Shown here piece after piece: positions 1 through 9,878 of a stretch of 64,000 bases of DNA. Within the stretch, counting starts at the first letter, position 1. Each line of letters starts with the position of its first letter. Where the stretch lies: assembly GCA_001600355.1 (NCBI GenBank), contig BCJU01000001.1, forward strand, positions 2,687,178 to 2,751,177. The letters are read 5' to 3'. Source of the stretch: Meira nashicola (taxonomy: Eukaryota; Basidiomycota; Exobasidiomycetes; Exobasidiales; Brachybasidiaceae). The notes under the pieces were generated by a model. The model did not search any database and had not been told where the DNA came from. It saw only the letters and a list, made by a program, of their open reading frames with translations. The translations under genes and the position numbers were made by a program.

Positions 1-344
1 GGGATTTCGATTAGCGTGTTCGATGAATGAGATCATGATCGACGACTAGGAAAAGCAATTATGTATGTATCTTGCTCTCTTTTAACTCTAGGTATTTGAA
101 TGTGAAACCATCCCCGTCAGGAGAATGTAGTTTACATATTCTGTGTGAACTGTAACATTATCTCACGAAAACGCGCTGCGCTCTTCCGCTTATTTGCATT
201 AGCGTATCATATATATCTACGCTAAAGCAAGGTTTTGATCTTTAGCGCAATATAGGAACTCCATGCTTTAGATTGAAAATTGGGGTTGAAAGTTGATTAG
301 GTATAAATGATGACAAAAAGAAATTAAATTCATACCAAAAAAAA

Positions 345-420
345 CCGTATGACCTGGAACTAAGTTTCTCAAAAAATATAAAAAATCGTCCGAATGACCT
401 TGAAGTAAGATCTCAAAAAA
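345..420 (+). repeat. Imperfect tandem repeat, two copies, period 45
   Basis: The segment starting CCGTATGACCTGGAA at 345 recurs at 390 as CCGAATGACCTTGAA. Both copies continue with TAAG, a short variable part, TCTC and a run of A. The first roughly 30 bases differ at three positions plus one single-base indel. The function is unknown; an old local duplication is the simplest reading. Confidence 0.6.
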
Positions 421-2974
421 TCTATCTTTAATTCGTGGCTTTAATAAAATCTGGCTTTCAAGGCGGTTGTAGAATATTCTGAAGTTGAAATTAGATTAGG
501 CTAGGTAGACTACTATTAGGCTTTTAGAGGGAGATTCTGTTTGCCTCGGCTACTCAATCTCTCTGGAGAGTGAATTTTTTTGAACTTGCACCAAAAAGTG
601 GCTGCCCTTGCATGCTTTTTTTACTCACGATTTTGCATGCAACAAAAGTGCACAATAACGCGTAAAATTAAGAGGGTTGACCTCCCTGCATAATTAATTA
701 TTGTGCTTGTTAAACGGATATTCTCCTATTTTGTTGCTCATGCGCAAAGCTTTCGAATGTACATACAATCGGAAAGATAAAAAAAAGCGAAAAATAAGCT
801 TTTTTCAACATCGGATCTGATTTAAAATGCCGTCTATTTGCCTAAACTCTGTTGTAATTTATGCAATGCTGCCAACCTGTCGTTTTGCCACAACTTTATA
901 GCCAATGAGTGAATGAATGCTCTTCAGATAGCTTTACAAACACGCACCCCATTTTTCAATTTGAGCGGCATGGCTTCAATTTTTGGGCGCAATAATGCCA
1001 GAGAGGCAAGTAGCGAGCATCACATTTTCTCCGTAAGCGTCTTTTTGTTTCGCGCCCCGATCTTCTGTTTCAGTGTTGTTCTGCCTTTTTATTTTTAATT
1101 CAGCAAAAAGTGTTGGACTATCGGCAATTTTATTTTTTTTTATGTGATTAAAGGAAAAAATCCGGAACATTGAATTCCCACTCCGAAAGCCATTCAAAGG
1201 TAACGAAATTATCCATTTAATCATCGAATTACGACATGCGGTTTAAAAGGCTCCGAACCGAATTTTAAAAGAAAAGAGAAAGTGGGAAAGGGGTTAAATT
1301 TAAGATGAGTTGAATAGAATACTTAAGCGGCCCTGAGAAGAGAGCACAGCGGACGGGCGCATGCATGTACGATGGTAGTGTATCTCGTTGTTTATTTACA
1401 CACGAATCCTTGCTTCTTCCTTCCCTGTCAGATTACCTGCATTAGCGCGCGGAAAACAATAAATTGTTTGAATACCATTTTTAATCATATGACATACAAC
1501 GGTACCCGTAAAAAAGTGATAGAAAAGTACCCTTACACTGCTGACATTCTCATCGATGTGCCGATGAAGAGCACGGAGGTGAATCTGTTGTATGTATATA
1601 CATCATCTTCTGGGGGATTGCAGACTGTTTGAAGATCTGTTCAATCTAGCTTATATTGCATTTGTTCTGAATATATGCACTCAAAAATATGCATTCGAAA
1701 TGCAAATTAGGGTTCGGAGGAAAAGATAATTGTCTGGAAGTATAAATTTAGCCATCTAACTTTCGATCGATCTTATCGTTAACCCACTTTGAATAATTGA
1801 AACGACGTTCAACTCAATCTTTCGACTTTTTCTTGCAGCACGTACTGATCAACAAATTCACGATCAGCTCACACCAACACGGCTTGTTACCCCAAAATCG
1901 AACCATTCCGTTTCGGAATCGAATTCAAGCGTAATTCGAAATTTTCATAGGGCGTTACTTTCTTTCTAAACGGCACCGCTGAGGAACACTTGACAGACCC
2001 TACGGAGTCGAATTGAATTCAAAAGTGTGAGTATTCAACTCAGGATTATGATTTTGAAAGGATTTTTGTGCGGTGTTGAAAGAGGAGGTTGTTGCTGTGT
2101 CGAAAAGGGGAAAGAGGAGAAGAAGCATGATGCTGGCGTTGAAGACGGAAAAAGAAGGAGATGTAGAGTATTTTTTTACAGCAAAACAGAAGGATCTTTT
2201 GTGGCGTTTGAATTTGGGCGTTATGAAAGAGATTATATGTGGCATAGAAGGCGTGCTGCACATATAAGCGTCATTCTTACCTCATTCAATATACACTTGC
2301 CTATGCAATCGACACGCCCAATCGATCGTTTCTATGCCATCATCCTGCTAAAGGTACGGTGATTGTTTTCAAACTCCTCTTCAAATCTTCTTGGCATTCA
2401 AGCCCCATCTGCGCCATTTAAAGATGAATTATATGCGGTCACTTGATGCCTACATATGCGTAATGGACCGGTATATGACATCGAAATGCACTGCTCGATA
2501 CTCTTTGACGATCTGAATCGATTTCGCGTACCTATTGGGAGCTGTTTGAAGCGGCCAATAAAGCGGATCAGGAACTTCCGTTTGGCTTTTTATGCTTCTT
2601 TTGATTTCCTTCGAGCAAATCCCAGATGATCGCACAAGAGATTTGTCATCCTCGATCAGCTCAAAAAACATTCCTCAAGGATTTAATTCTACCGGCCAAA
2701 TGCACGAATAATTTGTATCGCATGGCGCCTCTGTGGTGTTATGGCAAATTCTCTTGGCATTTGGCAATTTTTTCAATTTATCCATGTTTATTGTCTTACC
2801 ATGTAGGTGGGCTGAAACGCCGGCGGCATTATTACACTATGGAACGGTGGACTGAGGAATTGCGGAAGATTTTTACTGAACGCTTAATCCGAGATTCTTT
2901 AAAAAGCACACAGCACAATAATGAAATCACTTTTTACTGACTTTCTCTTGACAATTCTTTTACCCTTTCTTCTT

Positions 2975-2980
2975 TATATA
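2975..2980 (+). promoter_or_regulatory. TATA-like element before the gene at 3057
   Basis: A TATATA run lies 77 nt upstream of the ATG at 3057. The spacing is similar to that of the TATATATA before the SET3-like gene. It is only a candidate core promoter element, because such runs are common in AT-rich DNA. Confidence 0.3.
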
Positions 2981-3056
2981 CAATTGACCCTTGAAAAACA
3001 TAACAATTTTGCTCACTTGATGTGCGCTTCTCAATCTTCTTTACATATTTGCGAAT

Positions 3057-5957
3057 ATGAATCGCACAAATCTTCGCACAACTATTCAAAACGGTCCACA
3101 ACGCTCTTACGGCGATGTGTTCCCCATCAATGCAAACGCTCTAATTTTGGATTTAGCATCACAGAGCGTAAAATCACGCAGAAGAAGAGGAAATAGCTTT
3201 GACGAAAGTGATCAAAGAAGAAGTGAAAAGGAAATTTATCACAATAAACCAACACAAGTACAAAATCGTGCACCATTTCCAAGTCCTTCAAGACGATTAT
3301 TTGATAAGCATCTACCTTTACTTCCACCAAGAAAGATAATAAAAGGAACATCTCCTCTCAAAATAATAAAAATGACAAATTCTCAACAACATAGCGAAGA
3401 TATGGAATTAATTCGTTCAGGACGTCAAAGCGCAAATATGGCAGCAGCATTTCAAGACGTCAGCATTAGAAAGAAGAGAAATAAAACACTTGGTCACGCA
3501 TTGAGAAGATCAAGAGATTTAAGGAATGCGAAAGAGCTATCAGAGATGCAAAAGAGGCCTTTGCCACCTTTGCCACCACTTGATCTTATGGACTATAGGT
3601 CAAAAGTTTTGGCTGATTCTCCTTTAGAGTTATCAGGACCACCATCTCGGCCAAAAAGATCGCCGGCAAGGTCAGCAGCAGCATTGCCACAAACTGATCA
3701 AAATCTCACTGCGGGAAAGAAGGCAATCGAAGAAGATGATGATTGGGCATCTTTTATTTCAAGAGGATATGCACTATTTCCTCAACCTCCTTCTACTAGA
3801 CCAGTCGCATCTAAATCAAATCGTTCACGGTTAGTGCAAAGACATGCAAAGAGGCTCAGTACAAACGGTCTTGCACGATTGGACACAGATTCTTCATCTC
3901 CTCAATCAAGCGTTGATAGTGGAATGATGGCAAGATCGAAATCTGTTCTACAAAAAACTGGAATAGATTGGCTTGACGATGAATTGGCTTGGGTAAGCAG
4001 TGATGACGAACGTGAAGAACTTTGTAGAGCAATGACGCCATCAGAAGGACCAATTTCTGCTTTCACGGCTGGATTAGGTTTATCACGCTCTGCAAGTACG
4101 CCACCTTCATCATCGGTTGATACATTCCCAGGTTCAGATTCATCTATTTCAATTTATCAAACACCATCACAACAACAGAAGAATAAATGGCGTATGAGCG
4201 GTGTTAGTGATATCTTTGTCACGCCAACTGCTAGTCCACAAATCGATTTGGGAACATTGACTATGACTAACAAGGATGGAAAGACACTCTCAAGTGTCAA
4301 ACGTGCTCATTTGCCAATGTTCGCAGGTTTGGCAGATGCAGTTTCTCGTTATGCAGCCGAAGCAGCGGGCTTTGAACGCAAAATAAATGAAGAAGGAGAA
4401 GAAGATGAAGAAGAGGAGGAAGAGGAAGAAGAAGCACAAGATGATTTCGCTGCTATTGTCAATAGGCATGATAGTGTTTCTTCCATCACTTCTTCTAGTG
4501 CAATGAGTAGAGATTTCTCAAGTGCAACAACCGTTTCTACTCGTCCATCTTCAATTGCCGGCATTTCCGAATGCGGCTCTACTACTTCTTGGGCACGCAG
4601 TCCAACCTCACAAGCACGCATGAGACAATTGCCAGTCTCAACTTCTTCCAGAGTAGGATCAGTGGATGGATCACAAATCGGTCAAGATTTCTCATTTTCT
4701 CCTACTTCAACGACGAACAAGCTTTCTCATTCTTCCAGTTCTAGACATCATCGTAAGCCATCCGATACATCTAGTAGTCATTCAAAAGCACAAAGAAGTA
4801 GAAGAGGATCTCGAGTTCCATGGCCTCAAGAAGGATCTGCTCCTCCACCTACACCGATTCGTACTGCTAGCTTACAAGCAGCTCAAAGTCAGCATGCCTC
4901 AAATCCTGAACCTTCTGAAAGGCCTTTGATGGGTTCATGGCTTGAACAAAGAGAATCATTCGATCTTACACCTGTTGCACAAAATAATGCATCTTCTTCC
5001 ACGGTTGCTTTTGATCTTTCTTCAACTTCAACTATCAATCAACATCGTAATCGATTGACAAGTAGATCAACTATTAATTTAACACAGCAAGCATCTTCTC
5101 CAGCTCCGCCACCTGTTGCTAAATCTGGATTAAAAAATTTGTTTGCTCGTCAACGAAGACAAAGTGCCAGTAATGTTTTGGAAAATAAAAGTCAACATTC
5201 ACTCGTTTCATCGGTAAAGAGTGGAGAATCAACTACAGGTTCAATAGATCGTTCTCGTCCTTCGATACAATTAGCCGATCGAGTTTTGTCAAAGATGGGT
5301 GGAGGTTTTAATGCTTTAGATCTTGCTCGTCCATTAGCAGATGTACCCGTTACACCTACAACAACATCTGATGAACCTGCACCACAAAGCAGTCCATTAC
5401 AAAAGATTTTTGGTAGTGCTTCTCTTGCACCTTATCCAATAAATTCCACAATACGTCAATCTATCGATCAAGATCGCATGACTGCAGCTGATGGATTACG
5501 TGCATTTGCAGAAGCAAGTAGCGCTTCTCGTAGAACATCAACAATTTCAACAAAAGCAATGCCAACTCAACTTGCAGGTCATTTTGCTAATGCACAAGGA
5601 AATCCTTCAAGTCTTTCAAGAGCTGCAAGTTTACGAAGTCGTGTTCGAGGTTTGGTATTCGATTATGATCCTGCTTCTCCATTTTACGTTTATGATGGTG
5701 ATGAACAAATTCCTGTTAATACAGTTAAAACGCAAACAACACGTCAAAGACATGGCCCTTCTGCCGCACCTCCAGTCACTTTTTGGCGTCGTGGTGGCGC
5801 AAGAGCTCTTTCGGCTTGTGATAGATATGAAGAAGAAGAAGAAAGCTTTGATCAATCAAATGATAGTATCAATACGATCAATAACGTTCAACAACATTCT
5901 ACTCCTATTCAACAAAACTCCGTTCGTCGAAAGAGCTCATTCAATTTGTGGAAGTAG
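3057..5957 (+). CDS. Ser/Arg-rich low-complexity protein, unknown function
   Basis: A 966-residue single-exon frame starting at an ATG. I do not recognise a family. The N-terminus is basic and includes an SRRRRG run. Proline-rich PLPPLPPL-type stretches lie near residue 170, and an almost pure Glu tract lies near residues 444-462. Most of the rest is Ser/Thr-rich with many RxxS and SP sites, which suggests a phosphorylated, largely disordered protein. The last 120 residues are slightly more ordered (segment FDYDPASPFYVYDGDEQ), and the C-terminus ends in RRKSSFNLWK. No signal peptide or membrane helix is visible. The length, codon pattern and frame integrity support a real gene. A scaffold or cytoskeletal regulator is conceivable but is a guess. 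An out-of-frame ATG at 2921 opens a frame that overlaps the start. Confidence 0.8.
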   Translation: MNRTNLRTTIQNGPQRSYGDVFPINANALILDLASQSVKSRRRRGNSFDESDQRRSEKEIYHNKPTQVQNRAPFPSPSRRLFDKHLPLLPPRKIIKGTSPLKIIKMTNSQQHSEDMELIRSGRQSANMAAAFQDVSIRKKRNKTLGHALRRSRDLRNAKELSEMQKRPLPPLPPLDLMDYRSKVLADSPLELSGPPSRPKRSPARSAAALPQTDQNLTAGKKAIEEDDDWASFISRGYALFPQPPSTRPVASKSNRSRLVQRHAKRLSTNGLARLDTDSSSPQSSVDSGMMARSKSVLQKTGIDWLDDELAWVSSDDEREELCRAMTPSEGPISAFTAGLGLSRSASTPPSSSVDTFPGSDSSISIYQTPSQQQKNKWRMSGVSDIFVTPTASPQIDLGTLTMTNKDGKTLSSVKRAHLPMFAGLADAVSRYAAEAAGFERKINEEGEEDEEEEEEEEEAQDDFAAIVNRHDSVSSITSSSAMSRDFSSATTVSTRPSSIAGISECGSTTSWARSPTSQARMRQLPVSTSSRVGSVDGSQIGQDFSFSPTSTTNKLSHSSSSRHHRKPSDTSSSHSKAQRSRRGSRVPWPQEGSAPPPTPIRTASLQAAQSQHASNPEPSERPLMGSWLEQRESFDLTPVAQNNASSSTVAFDLSSTSTINQHRNRLTSRSTINLTQQASSPAPPPVAKSGLKNLFARQRRQSASNVLENKSQHSLVSSVKSGESTTGSIDRSRPSIQLADRVLSKMGGGFNALDLARPLADVPVTPTTTSDEPAPQSSPLQKIFGSASLAPYPINSTIRQSIDQDRMTAADGLRAFAEASSASRRTSTISTKAMPTQLAGHFANAQGNPSSLSRAASLRSRVRGLVFDYDPASPFYVYDGDEQIPVNTVKTQTTRQRHGPSAAPPVTFWRRGGARALSACDRYEEEEESFDQSNDSINTINNVQQHSTPIQQNSVRRKSSFNLWK

Positions 5958-6210
5958 AACCTTATACATTACTATTCTCTTTGCTTCCTTATATAAAAAA
6001 TCTTCTGGAATGTCTTCTTTTTTCGGTTCATTACACTGTATCATTTTTCGGGGCTCGAGCTTCTCTCTCAACTAGGTATTCATATTGTATATTATCAGAC
6101 ACAGAAAAAAATTATACATGTTGGGTTTATCGTGACAAAAGCGTAGACTTTGAATGAGTAAAAGAATCAGTATACAGAGAAATACATCATTAAATCTCAA
6201 ATCAAGCTAT

Positions 6211-7767
6211 TTACTTGGATTTGGATGCGGATTTAGAGCTAACGTCATGCCAAAACGGTGGTCTAGGCTGATCAAGAGGAATTTGATCGACTTGAAGCAA
6301 ATGTGATCGTGAATTGATAGTGCCTTGTTCAATAGCATTCTTTTTGTAAGCCTTTTTGATCGTTTGATCATCAATACGATATCGTTTTGGTGTGATACCT
6401 TTGCCGAATCTGTAAGTGATATGATTTGCGCACAACATCGTAATAACAACGCATGCCAAATGAGCAGGAACCAAGCTGAAAGCGACTGCATAAATATTTA
6501 ATAGAGCACTGCGTTCAAATTCAATCAAAGGCCCTTTGCAACCCGGCAATGCACTTCTGGCATAACATCTGTTACCATCCGCTGCCGCTTCAATAAAAGG
6601 AGAATAATATCCACAACATTTGAGAACTGTTTGTACCATCCTACGACCTGACAATGTCAATTCACGAGACCATAAATGATTCATCTTTCCGGCCAAATTG
6701 AAGGTACGTCTCTTGTAGGCGATATATCCTGGTGCTAAAATGAAGGCAAACGATACCCACAACATCAACGCATACACAGACAAAAAGGCACGATTGTTGA
6801 GCAAAATTCCTGTCCATCCAATGATGGCTGTGATGATGCAAAGGGCCATAGCAATCGTACCTAAAATGATTTCCGTTCGATTAACGACGAGAAGAGCGCT
6901 CGAATTTGGGAAATAAGTAGACCAAGCCAGCATGATTGCAATAAAACCAGCGATCGTATAACAAGTCAAAACGAAATTTGCAGCGAACATTATCCATTTG
7001 AACTTGTTCCATTTTCCTTGTCGTACTGAAGGGAGATTCACTCCAAAGAAACGAGAAAGGAAACCTCTACGGCTTGAAGCATCTGAAGTAGAATTTTCAT
7101 CGCTATATTGAATTTGACGTAAATTGCTCACATTAGGAATGGATGATGCGCTATCACGTTCGGAGAAAAGTCGTGTTGGTTTAACTTGAAATCGTGTTTC
7201 ATCGTGAATGCTTGAACTATCACGAATAGGATCGATTTCCACACCTTCATCACTCTCATATCCACCTGCTCCTAAAGCTGCATGACCTCCTCCATTTGGA
7301 CCCCAAGCATGACGACCTGCACCCCATTTGCGTGCTCTTGGCATATTGCTTTCAGAACGACTTCCATTTAGTTCGAGAGCAGAAGCTAAAGCAGTACTTG
7401 AGCCACGCTTTTGTTGATCGCCTGATGGTAAACTATTGATAGAATCTGCATTTGATAATCTACCGCCAAGTCTTGAGCTACGACCGGCTGCCGCACCAAA
7501 ACCACCAACTGCTAATCTACTTTGCTTTCTTGCTTCTGCTCCCCATGAGGTGGGCGAAGAAACCAATTTATCGGGTATATAATGTTCTGCCAAACTATCT
7601 GAATTTTTCAGAATCATATTACTTTCACCAGTTTCATCACGATAAGATGTTCCTTTTCGTAAATGATCAGGTGCTGATTCACGTCTAGCTTTTGATGAAA
7701 ACATGCTGGGCGATGAAGATCCACTGTCTGGTTTGGGACTTGAACCCCCACCAGAGAAAAGAGGCAT
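6211..7767 (-). CDS. TSP2: Tetraspanin, TSP2-like, with long N-terminal extension
   Basis: Four membrane segments fill the second half. The first begins near residue 255; the next two and the fourth flank an extracellular loop. That loop carries the tetraspanin CCG signature near residue 383 (LKCCGYYSPF) and further cysteines (RCY and PGCKG). The product is 518 residues from the ATG at 7767, about twice the usual tetraspanin length, because about 250 Ser/Gly-rich disordered residues precede the first helix. Tetraspanins organise plasma-membrane microdomains; in fungi PLS1 acts in host penetration, and TSP2 is a basidiomycete branch. The frame stays open upstream to 7848 with no other ATG, so a 5' exon is possible. 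A 14-codon upstream ORF (7793-7837) precedes the start. The gene is convergent with the one at 3057. Family assignment is secure; the TSP2 subgroup is inference. Confidence 0.85.
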   Translation of the reverse strand: MPLFSGGGSSPKPDSGSSSPSMFSSKARRESAPDHLRKGTSYRDETGESNMILKNSDSLAEHYIPDKLVSSPTSWGAEARKQSRLAVGGFGAAAGRSSRLGGRLSNADSINSLPSGDQQKRGSSTALASALELNGSRSESNMPRARKWGAGRHAWGPNGGGHAALGAGGYESDEGVEIDPIRDSSSIHDETRFQVKPTRLFSERDSASSIPNVSNLRQIQYSDENSTSDASSRRGFLSRFFGVNLPSVRQGKWNKFKWIMFAANFVLTCYTIAGFIAIMLAWSTYFPNSSALLVVNRTEIILGTIAMALCIITAIIGWTGILLNNRAFLSVYALMLWVSFAFILAPGYIAYKRRTFNLAGKMNHLWSRELTLSGRRMVQTVLKCCGYYSPFIEAAADGNRCYARSALPGCKGPLIEFERSALLNIYAVAFSLVPAHLACVVITMLCANHITYRFGKGITPKRYRIDDQTIKKAYKKNAIEQGTINSRSHLLQVDQIPLDQPRPPFWHDVSSKSASKSK

Positions 7768-8234
7768 GCTTGCTCGTGTGTAGAGGCTGAATTCAGGTGA
7801 CGAAGATGATAGCAAGGATGAAGAATGAGAGGGACATTTTACACTTTATTATAGTCTAGTATATTTTCGATGCACTGTTTGCTGCACATCGGAACGCCGC
7901 CGCGGATTAAACTTAAGGGTAACATACATAAATTGGGGCACACTTGCATACACTTGCATTTTGTTTATGCAATGGGCATTTTCCCTAAGCAATTTAACAA
8001 AAGCATTCCTTGGCCCGCCTGTCGGCAAGCAAGCCGGGCTAGCTTAATTTGGAGCATTCTGTTGAGTCGCGTACACATTGTTCCGTAAATAAATGTTCAG
8101 CATACCTTTCAACTGACAATATCAACAATGATTTGAGAAATCGGTCATACAAATTCAAGCCTATGATCATGAGAAATAACAACTATAATACAATGATATG
8201 TGAGTATATATATATATGTGGCGATAAGAGATAT
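7768..8234. other. Intergenic: tetraspanin upstream region
   Basis: This stretch lies between the tetraspanin start and the end of the MFS gene, both on the minus strand, so it holds the tetraspanin promoter and the MFS 3' UTR. It contains a 14-codon upstream ORF at 7793-7837 and a short TA run at 8205-8217. I see no gene in it. Confidence 0.5.
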
Positions 8235-9878
8235 TTATTGCGCTTGAGCAGCCAATCGGTTTGCACTAGTTTCGAATCCTTTCCATCTCCATGCGGGAAT
8301 ATGACGAGCATATAATTCATCAATTTCCAAACTTGTTCTTCCTTTAGTTTCAGGTAAGAGAAGGGCAGCTAATACAAGAATAGCTGCCATCAAACCACCA
8401 AAGATGAGATAAGCTTTTGCTCCTAAATTTGCAGCATCTTCTGCTGTGATCAAAGGTACGACAAGGGTTGTTAAAATTGCAGTTAATTGACCGCATCCGA
8501 TTGCATGTGTCATTGTTGGATTGCGTAAACGTTCGGTTGGAATTTCTGCTGGCATCAATAAAGAGATTGAATAGAAACTCAAAGTCCAAACGATATTGAA
8601 AATGAACGAAAGAACGGCAATCACAATTGCAGCATTACGATTCGTCTTTGCAAAGAATGCTAATGCACCTGCAGTTGCATCGATTGCCAACAAGATAGTA
8701 AAACCAATCAAAGCTGTTGGACGACGACCAAAGTTGTCCAAAACAAAAGGTGCACCAATCGTACCTGCCAATAAACACAAATTACCAATCACCGAGAACA
8801 AGAAAGGATTACCGGCGCCTAATTGAGTTAAAAAGACTGCTGCAAAAGTTGTACTGAGAATGATACCTGATAATTGATTCAAAGAGAAAATAGATCCACC
8901 AACCAAAGTACGACGAATATGTTCAGGTTTATAAATTTCCCAAAATTTAGGATTTTCACGTTGACGAGATTCATCTTCGATTGCTTGCAATACGTCCAAT
9001 TCTTTCTCTACTTCTTCATCACTAAAGCCACGAATAGAACGAAGTGTTTTACGAGCGTCTTCGACACGACCTTTAGTGAGAAGCCATGAAGGTGATTCGC
9101 AAACGAAAAAAGTTGGAATGGTCATCAAAAATGGCAATCCAGCTTGAACGGCAAGTGGAATCTTGTAAGATAGTTTATCTTCACCGTGAGTTTCTTGTGC
9201 TACATAACAAACAACGGTTGCTAAAACACTACTTGCAATTGTGGCAATATTAGCACCAGAAACGAATCTACCACGCATCTTTGCCGGAACGAGATCTGCC
9301 ATGAAATTTGGTGCTATAGCCAAAGCAGCACCATAACTGACAGCGTTCCACCAACGACCCAAAACAAAAGCAACGAAATTAGGTGCAAACAATTGTAAAA
9401 ATACGGCACCCATTGAAGTGACGTAAGATCCAAGCAAAGCCCATTTACGACCGAATCGATTTTGCACAGGAGTGGTAAGTAAAGCACCAACAACTGTACC
9501 CGTTAATGGAACGGAAAAAATGATAGATTGATGGCGTGCTGTTAAAACGTATTGTCCTGTTTGAGCATTGACTCCTTGCATATCACGAACGAAACTTTTC
9601 ATTGCGGAAACAGGTCCAACGAGAGCATTTTCATAACCCCAATTCAAACCTCCTAATCCTACGACGAGAGTACAAAAGAGCATATATGCATTAAATGCTG
9701 ATGTACTATGTGAGCCAGAAGAAGAACGCTTCTCATTGTTTGAATTTGCAGAAGACATGTTGAGACTTGCAACGTCTGATTCAGGATCTTGAATCTTTTC
9801 CGCTTCTACGAAACTTGTCACCAAGTCTGAAGTCTTTTGGTCCTTTTCTTCGCTTGGATGTCTTGTAGTAATAGCCAT
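8235..9878 (-). CDS. MFS transporter, sugar porter family
   Basis: 547 residues with about twelve hydrophobic segments between residues 62 and 525 and a Ser-rich cytosolic N-terminus of about 60 residues. Sugar-porter marks are present: NRFGRKWALLG after TM2, a GRWWNAVSYG segment in TM4, CESPSWLLTKGR at the end of the first half, DNFGRRPTALIGF after TM8, and PETKGRTSLEIDELYA after TM12. Length and layout fit the family, whose members carry hexoses, disaccharides or related polyols across the plasma membrane. The substrate cannot be read from the sequence; the pattern is closer to alpha-glucoside/maltose-type fungal permeases than to high-affinity HXT hexose carriers, which is a weak inference. 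It starts at an ATG and has no intron. It lies beside a secreted mannosidase gene on the same strand, but 1.5 kb separates them. Confidence 0.9.
   Translation of the reverse strand: MAITTRHPSEEKDQKTSDLVTSFVEAEKIQDPESDVASLNMSSANSNNEKRSSSGSHSTSAFNAYMLFCTLVVGLGGLNWGYENALVGPVSAMKSFVRDMQGVNAQTGQYVLTARHQSIIFSVPLTGTVVGALLTTPVQNRFGRKWALLGSYVTSMGAVFLQLFAPNFVAFVLGRWWNAVSYGAALAIAPNFMADLVPAKMRGRFVSGANIATIASSVLATVVCYVAQETHGEDKLSYKIPLAVQAGLPFLMTIPTFFVCESPSWLLTKGRVEDARKTLRSIRGFSDEEVEKELDVLQAIEDESRQRENPKFWEIYKPEHIRRTLVGGSIFSLNQLSGIILSTTFAAVFLTQLGAGNPFLFSVIGNLCLLAGTIGAPFVLDNFGRRPTALIGFTILLAIDATAGALAFFAKTNRNAAIVIAVLSFIFNIVWTLSFYSISLLMPAEIPTERLRNPTMTHAIGCGQLTAILTTLVVPLITAEDAANLGAKAYLIFGGLMAAILVLAALLLPETKGRTSLEIDELYARHIPAWRWKGFETSANRLAAQAQ

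Larger units (their letters stand above)
1..3056. other. Gene-free AT-rich stretch
   Basis: No convincing coding region was found on either strand. The open frames are short, rich in Phe, Leu, Lys and Ser, and do not resemble a protein family. The stretch holds an imperfect direct repeat at 345-420, a GCGCTGCGC 9-mer at 173-181, and several TGCATGC-type words around 608-640. Its right end is presumably the promoter and 5' leader of the gene starting at 3057. A multi-exon gene with short exons cannot be excluded by eye. Confidence 0.5.

Noticed and set aside
2450..2671. 73-codon minus-strand frame that looks mildly protein-like
   Set aside because: No recognisable motif, no neighbouring exons with matching phase, and isolated in AT-rich DNA.
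2921..3196. ATG-started frame with a signal-peptide-like N-terminus just before the gene at 3057
   Set aside because: After the hydrophobic start it turns into Cys/Lys/His-rich nonsense, overlaps the real start out of frame, and I found no donor/acceptor pair joining it to the downstream frame.
7793..7837. Upstream 14-codon ORF as the true first exon of the tetraspanin
   Set aside because: It ends in a stop and contains no GTRAGT donor before it, so it cannot be spliced onto the main frame as seen.
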